DNA from: Davidsoniella eucalypti
Taxonomy: Eukaryota; Ascomycota; Sordariomycetes; Microascales; Ceratocystidaceae
Length of the DNA: 64,000 nt
Reading direction: 5' to 3'
NCBI GenBank assembly: GCA_004009845.1
Contig: RMBW01000009.1
Location: 1-64,000 of the forward strand
Of the stretch, positions 23,114-34,532 are shown one piece after another. The position numbers were made by a program, and so were the translations under genes. Positions within the stretch are counted from its first letter, which is position 1, and each line of letters begins with the position of its first letter. The notes below the pieces were generated by a model. It did no database searches. It was given only the letters and a program-made list of their open reading frames with translations, and was not told the DNA's origin.

Positions 23114-24990
23114 GATTCAATGGGCGATTGATGGCAGTTTTGTGTAAGAACAAGAGAACGTCGGCCCAAAAGACAGCAACGCCAGCGACTTGAAAGAACC
23201 CTCTCTTCTTCTTTCTTTCTCCCTAGTCGTCATGATGGATTGGTGTTGTCGGACAGACGCGCTACTATAGACGCGCTTTAGGTTAAAGTTTTGCTGACTA
23301 ACGACACAACCCTAACCCGGTGGCTCTGTGAAACTTCAAACCCTAGTTGGTCCCGGTCTGACATGCTGCCACTAACATGGCCTAGTCGGGGCGAGAACTT
23401 CATGGAAGATGCCGTGTCGAGTTTAGTGCAGGCAAAGGACCTGCGGGAAGGGAAGCCAAAGCTGAAAGAGCTTATTTAAGGGCCATGGCCGTAGCGTGGA
23501 GAGGTGGAAATGTCCGAACAAGGTGCATTTCTTGACTTCTACATGTCTAGTGTTTGCCATCTCGGGAATATATATATACACTAGAGATCGCAGCAAGGAA
23601 AGACAACCGCAGTTGGACAGCAAGGCTCAACTGTGGGACGAACGACGAATCGGCTAATTGCTAGATCGAGCGAGAATCGCAGAGCGTCTGCCGGCTTTGG
23701 CCAACCCACACTTCCAGGGCTATTCCAGAGCTAAAGCTGTGCTGTGTGATATGAAAGACCTTCTGGGCCTTCATTTTCCCCGCCTGTCTTTTAGCCTTTA
23801 GTCTGTCAGTTGCCCAGCCTGGTGCTCTTGCCGTTCTTTGTCGCATACCTCGAATCAGATCTGGCCAGATCTGGCTAAAATCTCACCCGTCATAAAATCC
23901 ATCTCCGCCAAACAAGCGAAAGCGAAAACGAGCTGTGCATCATTCGAATCAAAACGTGCGGCTATTCACTATCAGATTTGCTGTGCACTATCTGTGCTTA
24001 TGCATTTACAGGAGCAGCCAGTATTCCTGCTCGTTTTATATATCTTTATATATAGTGGCCCGCCGGCCGTAAGTCCTTGTCCTCTTTGACCCAGCCTTGC
24101 TTCCTCTCCCTTGCTCCCCGCAGCCAGTTCATGTCTGTCTGAGACCCGGCCCTTTATAACTAACGTCCGACAATGCTATCTTGTAGGTCTTTACAGGCAC
24201 GCTGCAGCAAGCAGTCGCCTAGCTGCACGCCTGTCTGCACTCCTGAACGCCTTCTGTGCTGCCGGGGCCCCAAAGGCGAGCGACTGGGAGCCGCCTGTTG
24301 TTGTATCACCGAGCACCTCGGCCTGACTGGGTCTGCTCAGAGTCTATGTTACTTGCATTACTCGCATCTCCTGAGTTCTAGAGCAGCGTTTGGACCTGTG
24401 AACCCTCATAGTGGGCACGTTGGACGAACAAAGGAACCGTCGCAGCTTCGTTTATCCCATCTATTCTGCACAAAGACACGCTCTGGATTGCCAAACGAAC
24501 GCTTGTCTTTTCCAGGCACGAACCGCGTTCTTCGTTCTGGCTTGGTGCCGCTCTTTTTTCTTCGAAACCCAAATTTATTCCGATAGCTATCGCTCTCTTT
24601 TTGTCTTCGCCTGCCTCCGTTGTCAGTCTTGCTATTGATACTGCAAGGCCGGTGTCTCTCTAGTGCACTCCCCTACAGAAGAACCCTTGATCGGGACTGG
24701 GGGACCACTACCACTGCAACTTAATCTAGAACTACCTACATATTGTAGAGCCAGAACTAATACGTACTTTAGTACTGGATCTGGATCTGCCCTGCACGCC
24801 CTCCCAAATCACACCCCCCTTCCCGACATTGCTGATCCGGCCCTGATTGCCTAGTGCCGTTGTATTCATCTGCAGTCGCTATCGAACCTTTGATAGTAGA
24901 TACTACTGGCTATTGGATCGTCTAATGTTTGTTGCTGTACCGACATACTGACGGTACCTACATCGATTTGTCTCCAAAATACACCGAAGA
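23114..24990. other. Divergent region, ORC5 and Zn2Cys6 factor
   Basis: 1.9 kb. Near ORC5: paired ACGCG motifs (23257-23275) and an AACCCTAA telobox (23308-23315). The remainder is GC-moderate and holds several short open frames with ATG or other starts, which is compatible with a long leader for the regulator; none resembles a known protein. Confidence 0.5.
23255..23276. promoter_or_regulatory. Paired ACGCG (MBF-type) motifs upstream of ORC5
   Basis: AGACGCGCT occurs twice, starting at 23255 and 23269, 14 bp apart and in the same orientation. They lie about 142-163 bp upstream of the ORC5 ATG. In fungi MBF (Mbp1 with Swi6) binds ACGCG cores in promoters of DNA-replication genes. Regulation here is inferred. 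Confidence 0.45.
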
Positions 24991-27741
24991 ATGGCCTTCG
25001 TGTTCCCAGGCTCCGGTGATGGCCCCAGTGACAATTCCGGTGGCCATGTCCATAACTTTGGCTCTACCAGCCAGCAAGATTTACAGCTGCATCCTCAGCC
25101 GCTGCAATCACCGCAATTTCAATTAAGACCCGGGTTACCTGATCATCTAGTTGATCCAGAGCATAATCTATTAGAACCCTCTCACTCGAGTGCTCCAGAC
25201 CTCCAACAAAGAATGTTCACCAATTCTGGCACCAACCTGGGCTTCCAGCAACTCGGCTTGGCAGAGCCCTCTGTGGTTTCCATCGATGGTCTTTACAGCC
25301 AGCAAATGCAAACCCAGCCTGGTTTCACGGCTGGTCATAATCCATACTACCCCGCCCATCTTGGTAGAGGACGGCCATTCTTCACTAAGAGACCACATCG
25401 AAAGTCCCGCGCCGGTTGTCTAATGTGCAAACGTCGGAAGGTCAAGTGCGGCGAAGAAAAGCCTTCATGTAAAGTGTGTCAGCAACGCAATTTCACGTGT
25501 GAATATCCAGAAGTTGTGCCGCCCCGGGTCCCGCGCCGCGGCCGCCGGAACAACCCCAAGGGCAACTCATCACCCTCTTCTCGGCCGCAGACCTTGCCAC
25601 CAGCTACAGAAAAGAGCCCCGGATCACCTACCAGCCACGAACTCCAGACAGCCCCGCTTCTGTCCCATGTTGATGTCTGCGATATGCGTCTGATGTGGTG
25701 GTATCTGCAGTCGACTTGGAAGACTTTCACCACCTCGGCTGGCGTGCAGCAGCGCACAAACGACGTGTTGACTATGCGTATCCCCTCCATAGCTTTCGAT
25801 CACCCGTTCATGATGGACGCCGTACTAGGTATCACTTCTAGCCACCTCATCATGCTGACTGACACCCATAGCATATCGCCTGCGCGTGCTGCACGTTACC
25901 GCAGCCGGGCTATGGCTTCATATCGCGCTGCTATGAACAGCAAAGATCCTGAGATGTTTCCACCGCTGGCTGCTGCTGGTCTCATGCTTGTCGTCATGTC
26001 TTGTTATAATTTTGCCGATCCCAACTCGCCCAAGTTATTTATTGTCCAGTGGATCTGCCTGTTCCACGGCTTAAGCAAGACGATCTATAGTGCTTCACCC
26101 AAGGCATTTATTGAGTCCGGCTTTGACGTACTTTTCCATCGACCTGAGCTTGATCTAGAAGCTGCTTATGCTAATATCCCATCATACCTGATCGATGAGG
26201 TCATCAGCATGGAGAATGATCCTAGCCATCCTGAGCATAGCTCTGCTTCTGTCTACCGTCGTACGCTACGCTACATCGGTGCTCTTCACAGCGAGCTACG
26301 GAAAGGGCCCAGCGCATACCTGTTCCTTCTCGTCTTCACCTGGTCGACCTTCCTGCCGCGACGCTTCATAATATTACTGAAAGAGCTGCGTCCCTTTGCC
26401 CTGATTATAATCGCTCATTATCTACTATTCACCAAGTTGCCTGGCAAGCGATGGTGGCTGTCCAACGTGGCTGACCGTCAGGTGTCTGAGATCTTGGACG
26501 TCATACCCACATATGTGTACCCTTTGACTAGTTTCTGTCGGAGGGTTGTTGCTTTGACAGACCGCGTTGCCATAATTCGAATCATGATTGCCGAAGAAAC
26601 CTGGACGCCGCCTGCGTCGCTAGAGGAGATGGGTCGTCTGAAAGGTCGCGTATTTAATCTTGGATATGTCGATGACTTGGGCCGCGCTGTCGATATTCAT
26701 CGTGCCCAGGACTGGCAGTCAGTGCCGGCATCTCCAGGTCGTCATAACGCAACACTGGCCACCAGCGACCAAGAGAATTCTACTTTGACGAACTTGGGCC
26801 AGTCACTGGTTTCCGGAGCAGGCACCAGTTCACCATCCCCTGTATCAACCGCAGGCTTCCCAATACTTGATGTAGACATGCATTTTGAGATCACCGGGCC
26901 GTCAAATATATTCCACCGCAGCGCTAGTTCTGAGAGTGGCAGCATCAACCCGGATACAGTTGGTTTTTCGTTCGGTCTTAGCAATGCTAGCATGCCTTCT
27001 AGTGCCAATGCTAGCGTTAGAGACTCTATCGAACCAACCATGAACTTTCCCCCGATGCCAGGTGTTTCATCGTCCTCGGATTGCATCGCTGTTGAAGCGG
27101 TACTTACTGCGGTGAGCGATATGCCCATTGGAGACGGTTTAAATTGTCCCTTTGTAAGTTCTCCGCCTATCGCTATCCCAACCTCAGACCCGACAACAGC
27201 AATGGGTATCGGTCTATCAAATCGGTTTGGAGATAACGGTCTTGTCTCTTCGGCCGTGATGAACCCTATGGCCATGCCCGCCCCAACCTCTTTAGTTACT
27301 TTAATCAATGCCAACTTTAGCACTAGTATTGACCCACCGCCACAATCATTTGCCGATGCGAATCGATTGAACATGGCCGCGAGCTCAGATAGTACTACTG
27401 ACCTACCACTCCTTTCTTCCATATCTCCTCTCGGCATGGCCTTTGCCAGCACAAACACTCTCATGGCACAAGGGCCACCACTTCCACCAACAATACAGTC
27501 ATCCTCGTCTCCATCCATACCGACAGAGTCCTTCCAGACTGATCCTATAGTGCCGTCCAGTAGCAGAAGCTCCGCAGACACGGTATCAGTCAATACCCCG
27601 CGTTCAGGAGTAATCTTTAACCTGTCCTCTCAGCTGACACCAGATACCTGGCAGCCAGGAGAAACCAGCACTGTAACACCCCGAGCTTCTTTACCGGAAG
27701 GCACAATACGTCGATACCCTGATCATCAGAAAACCGAATAG
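24991..27741 (+). CDS. Zn2Cys6 transcription factor, UPC2/ECM22-like
   Basis: Single exon, 916 aa from the ATG at 24991. About 135 disordered Gln/Ser/His-rich residues precede a fungal Zn2Cys6 cluster at about 142-170: C-x2-C-x6-C-x6-C-x2-C-x6-C, within RAGCLMCKRRKVKCGEEKP. A Pro/Ser linker is followed by a hydrophobic regulatory domain (about 225-530) that begins with DMRLMWWYLQSTWKTF and includes ALIIIAHYLLFTKLPGKRWWL, features shared with the Upc2-type ligand-binding region. The last 350 residues are low-complexity Ser/Thr/Pro, a likely activation region. Upc2/Ecm22 sense sterol and activate ergosterol genes, but many filamentous-fungal relatives of this layout do other things, so sterol control is only a possibility. 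No metabolic gene cluster lies next to it. Confidence 0.85.
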   Translation: MAFVFPGSGDGPSDNSGGHVHNFGSTSQQDLQLHPQPLQSPQFQLRPGLPDHLVDPEHNLLEPSHSSAPDLQQRMFTNSGTNLGFQQLGLAEPSVVSIDGLYSQQMQTQPGFTAGHNPYYPAHLGRGRPFFTKRPHRKSRAGCLMCKRRKVKCGEEKPSCKVCQQRNFTCEYPEVVPPRVPRRGRRNNPKGNSSPSSRPQTLPPATEKSPGSPTSHELQTAPLLSHVDVCDMRLMWWYLQSTWKTFTTSAGVQQRTNDVLTMRIPSIAFDHPFMMDAVLGITSSHLIMLTDTHSISPARAARYRSRAMASYRAAMNSKDPEMFPPLAAAGLMLVVMSCYNFADPNSPKLFIVQWICLFHGLSKTIYSASPKAFIESGFDVLFHRPELDLEAAYANIPSYLIDEVISMENDPSHPEHSSASVYRRTLRYIGALHSELRKGPSAYLFLLVFTWSTFLPRRFIILLKELRPFALIIIAHYLLFTKLPGKRWWLSNVADRQVSEILDVIPTYVYPLTSFCRRVVALTDRVAIIRIMIAEETWTPPASLEEMGRLKGRVFNLGYVDDLGRAVDIHRAQDWQSVPASPGRHNATLATSDQENSTLTNLGQSLVSGAGTSSPSPVSTAGFPILDVDMHFEITGPSNIFHRSASSESGSINPDTVGFSFGLSNASMPSSANASVRDSIEPTMNFPPMPGVSSSSDCIAVEAVLTAVSDMPIGDGLNCPFVSSPPIAIPTSDPTTAMGIGLSNRFGDNGLVSSAVMNPMAMPAPTSLVTLINANFSTSIDPPPQSFADANRLNMAASSDSTTDLPLLSSISPLGMAFASTNTLMAQGPPLPPTIQSSSSPSIPTESFQTDPIVPSSSRSSADTVSVNTPRSGVIFNLSSQLTPDTWQPGETSTVTPRASLPEGTIRRYPDHQKTE

Positions 27742-28593
27742 AGGTATCACAATATAATTTGATCCGGATTCATTAAACCTTACTGTATCCACTGGGCAGG
27801 CTTTGGTATTGATTTGATTCGTTTTTGTTGAGTTCTTGTTTTTCTTTAAGGGTTAGGTTAGGTTGATCAGATTTGATACGTCTGGTCACCAGAACAGATA
27901 AAAATAGTATGATGAAAAAAAGAGAATAGGGAAAGAAAATTAGGAGAAATATCATATTCTGGCCGGCTATTTGTTTTTTGGACCTTTTTCAGCATCATCG
28001 TCAGTTCGGTGAATAATACATGAATTCACTTTTTTTTTCAAGCCAGAATTACTAAAAAGTTCAACTTGAAACTTACCTACTGAGTGGCAATAATTTTAAG
28101 TAGTTTGGTAGAAGAAGAAAAAAAAAAGAGTCTATGTTATATTTGATAGGTCTTGGTACACTACTCACAAAAGAGACTAGATTTACAGAGCTCTCGAAAG
28201 GAAAAAAAAGAAAAACTAGACTACTCCACTGTCTCGACCAGCTAGTCGACTTGTTTTGTTTTCCTCTTGAGGCCATTTACACGACTAACTTCGACCTTGC
28301 CTTGTTACTAACACTTGTTGGTGCACATTGACCTCGTCTCTTCTTTGTCTTCTTCTTGACTGCCAAATTCGATTTCCATAACATCCTCCCATTTCATATC
28401 ACAGACGACAAAACGAAAAAAAGAAAAGTTTAACAGAAATTGATATTATGATACAGAAAAATAGAAGAGGACAACAAGGGTTTTTTTAGATTCAAAGAAA
28501 GCTGAGAGAATAACACAGAAACAAAAAAGAAAGAAGTAATTCTCCCTGTCTTCTTAAAATACAAAGAACCGTGATATTCGCTAGAAGCTCCGT
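27742..28593. other. Convergent 3' region, Zn2Cys6 factor and ATP2
   Basis: 850 bp of AT-rich DNA with A- and T-runs and a GGGTTAGGTTAGG stretch at 27850-27862. It probably holds two 3' UTRs. No gene seen. Confidence 0.5.
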
Positions 28594-30800
28594 TTAAGCA
28601 TTGAGCTCAGCCAGAATCTTCTCGGCCTTGACCTTGACGGAGGCGAAGTCACCAACCATGTAGAAGGCACCCTCGGGAAGAGAGTCACCCTCACCAGCCA
28701 GAATAGCCTTGAAAGAGGCAATGGTGGTCTTCAGGTCGACCAGACAACCCTCGATACCAGTGAAGACCTGGGCGACGGTGAAAGGCTGAGACAGGAAACG
28801 CTGGATCTTACGGGCACGTTCGACGGTAAGCTTGTCAGCCTCCGAAAGTTCGTCCATACCCAGGATAGCAATGATGTCCTGCAGCGACTTGTACTCCTGA
28901 AGAATTTGCTGGACGCGAGTAGCAGTGTTGTAGTGCTCCTCACCAACGATACGGGGGTCCAGCATACGAGACTTAGAGTCAAGGGGATCGACAGCGGGGT
29001 AGATACCCAGCTCAGAGATACCACGAGACAGCACAGTGGTGGCGTCCAAATGGGCGAAGGTAGTGGCGGGGGCGGGATCAGTCAAATCGTCAGCGGGCAC
29101 GTACACGGCCTGGACGGAGGTAATGGAACCCTTCTTGGTGGTGGTAATACGCTCCTGCATACCACCCATGTCAACAGCCAGAGTAGGCTGGTAACCGACG
29201 GCAGAGGGAATACGACCTAATAAGGCAGACACCTCGGAACCGGCCTGGGTGAAACGGAAAATGTTGTCAATGAACAGCAGCACATCCTGACCTTCCTCAT
29301 CACGGAAGTACTCGGCAATGGTCAGACCAGTTAGGGCAACACGGGCACGGGCACCAGGGGGCTCGTTCATCTGACCGAAGACCAGAGCGACCTTGGACTC
29401 GCCGTCAAGCTGAATGACAGAGGTCTCCTGCATTTCGTGGTACAGATCGTTACCCTCACGGGTACGCTCACCGACACCAGTGAAGACAGAGTAACCACCG
29501 TGGGCCTTGGCGATGTTGTTGATAAGCTCCTGAATGAACACAGTCTTACCGACACCGGCACCACCGAACAGACCAATCTTACCACCACGGGCGTAGGGGG
29601 CAAGCAGATCGACGACCTTGATGCCAGTGACCAGGACCTCGGCCGAGGTGGACTGCTCAGTGAACTCGGGAGCCTCGGCGTGAATGGGGGCGTGCTTCTT
29701 GGAGACAATGGGGCCACGCTCATCAATGGGGTCACCAGTGACGTTCATGATACGGCCCAGGGTCTCGGGACCGACGGGAATGGTGATGGGGGCACCGGTG
29801 TCCAGAGCCTTAGCACCACGGACAAGACCCTCAGTACCTATTATCAGAAAATACTTGTTAGGTATGTTGGTATATTATGAGGATAGAAAGGCCAGCAGAG
29901 CATTCAGATGTTACCGGGGATCCGGAATTGATGAATAACTATTAACAAAGTTTTCAGAGAGGGGAATGAGCAACATACCGTCCATGGCAATGCAGCGGAC
30001 AACATTCTCACCGAGATGTTGCTGTATAGGATGTTGTTAGATACCGGGAGTGTTCTTGATTTTTTGACATTGGGATTCGGAATCTCCGAGCTTACCGCGA
30101 CCTCAAGGACGAGCTTCTGGCCGTTGTTCTGGATCTCGAGGGCGTTCAGAATGGGGGGCAGCTTAGAGCCATCGAACTTGACTATAGATAGGGTGGTGAG
30201 TGTAAGTGAGTTGAACGTTGGGTTTCAGTTTGAATGTAGACAAGTAATTAATGATTGAATGGCAAGCATTCATGGGAGCGCTGGAACTTTACGGACCATC
30301 GACGACGGCACCAATGACCTAGAGCAAGGATTTCACGTTAGTATACCGATTGACGAGAGATAATTTTCATCGATGTGGTCTGGAGATAAGATCTTGAGAG
30401 GAGCCGGATAGATTCCGGGAAGGGACTGGCAAGAACCAATGTCGTCGGTCGGTCGGTCGGTCCTCTTCGGATGGGACGAGAGAACAAAAGAGACACATAC
30501 CTGGTGAATCTTGCCATTACCAACACCGGTGGTGCTAGCAAAGCGGCTCAGCGCAGGAAAGGGAGTGCGGACGGCGCGACGAGGCGCGGCCGCGAAGGCA
30601 GGGCGAGCTGCTCTCGCGAAGGAAGAAATGCCGCTGTGAGAGGGGAACGGGCGATTCAGTCAGTTTCAATGTTTCTTTCTGGTCGAAGAAGGTTTTTTTT
30701 CGTCCATGTTCCGGGAGCAATTTTTGCCAATTGGAAGACCAATTGGGCCCATTGGACCGGGAAAATTAGATGACGATGGATGTACGCACCTCTTGAACAT
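28594..30800 (-). CDS. ATP2: ATP2, mitochondrial F1-ATPase beta subunit
   Basis: Reading leftwards, the exons are 30800..30790, 30633..30501, 30318..30297, 30181..30096, 30021..29979 and 29837..28594 (512 aa); all five introns are GT-AG. Exon 1 codes only MFK plus two bases, and exon 3 is 22 nt. The N-terminus (MFKSGISSFARAARPAF onward) is a basic, Ala/Ser-rich mitochondrial presequence, followed by the VIGAVVDVKFDG start of the beta-barrel. The catalytic domain has Walker A GGAGVGKT, ERTREGND (catalytic Glu region), Walker B DVLLFIDNIFRFTQ and, near the C-terminus, MDELSEADKL, the fungal form of DELSEED. The catalytic subunit makes ATP in the matrix from proton flow through Fo. CCAATTGG boxes cluster in intron 1, and a TCACGTGA lies 149 bp upstream. 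GLC3 lies upstream on the same strand. Confidence 0.97.
30447..30462. repeat. (GGTC)4 microsatellite in ATP2 intron 2
   Basis: Four perfect GGTC units in the 182-nt second intron of ATP2. Confidence 0.9.
30727..30755. promoter_or_regulatory. CCAAT-box cluster in ATP2 intron 1
   Basis: CCAATTGG at 30727-30734 and again at 30739-30746, then ATTGG (a reverse CCAAT) at 30751-30755, all inside the 156-nt first intron and within 75 bp of the ATG. The palindromes carry CCAAT on both strands. The fungal CCAAT-binding complex (Hap2/3/5 or HapB/C/E) controls respiratory genes. Intronic use is inference. Confidence 0.5.
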
Positions 30801-31821
30801 CTCTACAGATGGCAGAGAGCGTATCTGAATGGAGGGTGGAGATGGTGGTTGGGAGTCGTAGAGGACGTTGGAGGAGAGTGAGGCAGTTTTGTCTGGAGCA
30901 AACCAAAAGCAACGCCTTCGAGATCTGGAGAGCTTGCTGGGCCTGTGGTCACGTGAGAGCCAGCGGCCGAAAATTGCTCGAGCGCTAAACCTGATTGGGT
31001 GCAAACACACATTTACCCGTGGATTCGCCGCTGGTCGGGAGGCTATGGGTGCTCCGGTAACAGGGGCTCCGGCCAGCAGAGGTGGGGTCCTAGAAATTTG
31101 TAGAGGCCTTACGCTGGCAGTGACGGCCTCAGGCACAGTTTTGGCAAGGCGCTTTGTTACTATGTACAGATATGCTGGTCCGCGCTTACACCAAGAGAAA
31201 GACTAAGAACAAGACAGCTGAATGTCTAAGTTGGCCTTGTTGTCTGTTTATTATTGTTTCCGTGGCCTGGTCTACTGAAGTTCTCTACGGAATTGAATCT
31301 TTGTGTCTTATTTTTACCTCATGCGCACAAAAAAAAATCACACTTAATTGCATTGGCACGTTCAATTCAGTAGCTCAAAGTAAATCGTTAATTGGTGATC
31401 GCTATGTCTCGGTTTCGGTATCTGGAGAATTCAACATCAAAATGCTAACCCCACTTCAGGCCCTTCTTCCCTTGCCTTCCATCTGTCCTTGCCTCGCTTG
31501 ATATTGCTTTCCCCAGTTGGAATGCATGCACTTTTTACGTGGTTAATTTTTTCTGCCGCCTGGCCTTTTTTTTTCTCCAGCACAGGCCTTTGTTTCCCAT
31601 GCCGCCCAATCAATTCCCACCGTTCCATTCCAGGCCACAACCTGTTCCATCCATCCCATTGCTGTTAGAGTTTTTTTTTTTCGCTGGCAGCATCCTAGCC
31701 ATTGATGGCTTTCCCCACGAATTTCTACGCTAATCATCGCCCGCAATCTCGCCCGCTGCTTCATCTAGTCAGGCCAGCTAAGCTAGAGCTTGCACGCTAC
31801 GAAACCGCCTAGAAGGCCGTC
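30801..31821. other. Intergenic, ATP2 promoter and GLC3 3' side
   Basis: About 1 kb between tandem minus-strand genes. A TCACGTGA at 30949-30956 lies 149 bp upstream of the ATP2 ATG. The rest is mixed composition with T-runs at 31668-31680. No gene seen. Confidence 0.5.
30949..30956. promoter_or_regulatory. TCACGTGA E-box upstream of ATP2
   Basis: Perfect 8-bp palindrome 149 bp upstream of the ATP2 start, of the Cbf1-type bHLH class. Confidence 0.45.
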
Positions 31822-34532
31822 CTAAATGCGGTCTTCCGGCACCAGCACCTAAATAAAGCACACAGTAGTTAGCAATCGTATTCAACCATTAGTAGTCAGT
31901 TCCCGGACGGGGCTATTCTTACCAGAGCAGTGCGGCAGGGAATGTACACCTGCGTGAAGTTCTTGCGGCCGTTCCATCCCAGATCGTTAGTGAAGAAGCG
32001 GGTGTTATCATCGATGCGCTTGTGGCCACCAAACTCCTCAGAGTCGGTCTGCAGCGCCACGCGGTAGATACCGGCGTTGTCGACACCAACACGGTAGTCA
32101 GTGTAACTCTCTGTAGGGTGGAAGTTGAAGATGAAGACGAGGCCGTTGCGCTCGAATACAATGACCTTGTCACCCTCGTGCTTCAGAGACACGTACGCCT
32201 GAGGAGTGCCCAGCCAGCCGTACTTTCTCTCGGCCTTGTTCATGGCCGCATCAAACTTGTTGAGCATGCCGTAGCGCAGAAGAGGGTCCTCGGTGAGGTT
32301 CAGCTGTCTGCGGGCATACCAGAACGAGTTGTCGTTGCCCTCACGCGGGAAGTCCAGCCACTCAGGGTGACCAAACTCGTTGCCCTCGAAGTTGAGGTAG
32401 CCCTCGCCGCCCAGACTGTGAACCAGCAGACGGATCATCTTGTGCAGAGCCATACCACGGTCAATGACGCCGGTCAGCGGCGACAGAGTCGACATTTTAG
32501 TGTACAACTCGGCATCGCAGAGATGCATCATGAGGGTCTTGTCACCGACCAGACTAAGTAGCGGTGTTAGTAACAAAAATAGCTAATATACAGCGGATAT
32601 AAAGCACTTACGCTTGATCGTGGCTCTCGGCGTACGCAATAGTCTTCTCGCCGTAGCGGCGGTTGGTCAGAGTCCAGGCGATGCTGGACATTTCCCACTG
32701 GTCGTCGCTGAGCTCCTTCAGAATCTTGATCCACATGTCGGGTATGGCCATGGCTAGGCGGTAGTCGAATCCGGTGCCACCCAGGCTGACGGGCACACAA
32801 AGGGCAGGCATTCCAGAGACATCCTCGGCGATGGTGATGATCTCAGGGTACTCCTTGTGCAGCAGTTCGTTGGCAATCATCATGTAGACGACGGCCTCTT
32901 CGTCGACTTGAGAGCCAAAGTACTCGTGGTAACCGCCAGAGAAGCCACTATTGCGACCATCGGCCATTTGTTAGCTACCAATCGATACAGTGTAAACAGA
33001 CATACAGTGATACTCACGTTCCAATGCCGTGGTGCTGGTACAGCATGCTGGTCACGCCGTCGAAGCGGAAACCGTCGAAGCCGTACTCGTCAATCCAGAA
33101 GGACAGGTTGCTAAGCAAGAAGCGCAGCACTTCGTGGCTGCCGTAGTTGAACAGGCGACTATCCCAGAGCTCGTGACGGCCCTTGGCACCACCATGGAAG
33201 TACTGGTGGTCAGTACCATCAAACTCATTCAGACCATCCAGCACGTTCTTGGAGGCATGGCTGTGCACGACATCCAGCAACACGGTAATACCCATGCCGT
33301 GGGCAGTATCAATCAGCTCCTTGAGGTCCTCAGGAGGGCCATATCTGCTGCTAGCAGCAAAGAAGCTGTTGATCTGGTAGCCGAAGCTGGCATAGTAGGC
33401 GTGCTCCATGACAGCCATCAGCTGGATAGTGTTGTAGCCGAGATCACGAATGCGCGGCAGCATGTTCTTGGTGAACTCCTTGTAGGTGGCAACCCGCTGG
33501 TCGGGCGTAGAGATACCGACATGGGCCTCGTAGACACGGAGGCTAGTAGGCTTCTTGGGGGGTGCGTTCTTAACCACGTAGCGCTCAGAGGCAGGAGGGT
33601 GCCAGAAGCGAGCATCGTAGGCGCTAGAGACTGAAAGATCCTGTGTGACATACTTGATCCAGGCCGGGATGCGGTCGATCTGGCGACCATCAGGCAGGTT
33701 CAAGGTGATCTATACAGGTGTTAGTTAGCATGGGTATCAAGGCAGAATTACCGCATTGGGAAATCAGCCCAAGTCATGGCGAGAAAGCCACTATCGCACG
33801 ATAGCATCATAGGAGATCGCCGTGATACATTGTACTTGCCTTGATTTTGCTGTTGTGGGGGATGGCGAGCTCGCCGTTCTTCGCCTTGAACTCGATTTCG
33901 AAGACGCCAAAGTCATTGCGCTTCATGGGGTGAGCCGATCTATCCCAGCCATCTAGTGTACCACGTCAGCAGGTGTTGACATGAAGATTCGTTACAGACA
34001 TGTATCATGAGCTGTCCAAGTTGGATGTCTTACTGAAATCGCCAATAAGGAAGGCCTGGATGGCGTTGGGCGCCCATTCACGGTATGTGATGTTGTTGCC
34101 AGCGTCGACGTTGAAGCCGAAGATTTCATAGCCCTGTGTGCGTGCGCTGTTAGAATAAATAAGATGCTTACAATGCAGACGACGACATAAGACTCTGCAT
34201 GGAGAATATAACTTGCCTTAGCGAACTTCTGCACACCACCCTCAGTGGCCTCAAGCTTCTTCAGCCACTCCTGGGTCTTGGAGTAGCGGCGCTTCAGGGC
34301 ATCTTTATGGTCCTCAAGGTAGGGATCGATCGCAATAATGCCTGTCACGAGAGAGAAAAAAAGGTGACATATGTCTTAGTCCAGTGTACACCCAGCCAAA
34401 CAAGGGCACTCAATAGGGAGTTTGGTTTGATTCCTGGAATTTCTTACCTGTACCGTCGTTTGGGACCTTGTCTAGGTCCAGCGTCACGTTAGGCGCGAGC
34501 TCTACGAGACGGCCCTGGGTAGCAGAGGGCAT
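31822..34532 (-). CDS. GLC3: GLC3, 1,4-alpha-glucan (glycogen) branching enzyme
   Basis: Reading leftwards, the exons are 34532..34448, 34341..34217, 34133..34034, 33952..33840, 33709..33018, 32947..32612, 32553..31923 and 31848..31822 (702 aa). Introns 2 and 4 start with GC (AAG then GCAAGT); using the nearby GT instead brings in a stop. Without intron 7 the protein would end about 8 codons after it; I favour the splice because donor, TGCTAAC branch point and acceptor are strong and give a typical ALVLVPED end. The N-terminal CBM48 region (about 65-150, YREWAPNAIQAFLIGDF) precedes the GH13 barrel with DVVHSH, GFRFDGVTSM (nucleophile Asp), AEDVSGMP (acid/base Glu) and ESHDQ. The enzyme moves alpha-1,4 glucan pieces to alpha-1,6 branch points in cytosolic glycogen. 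Length matches the family. Confidence 0.96.

Noticed and set aside
26742..27593. 283-codon minus-strand frame in the Zn2Cys6 gene
   Set aside because: Antisense of the low-complexity Ser/Pro tail; no homology.
31896..31922. Unspliced GLC3 C-terminus ending at 31896
   Set aside because: A perfect GTAAGA donor, a branch point and an acceptor favour the spliced ending at 31822; still the least certain GLC3 junction.
32022..32561. 179-codon plus-strand frame over GLC3
   Set aside because: Antisense of a conserved GH13 exon; composition mirrors the real gene.
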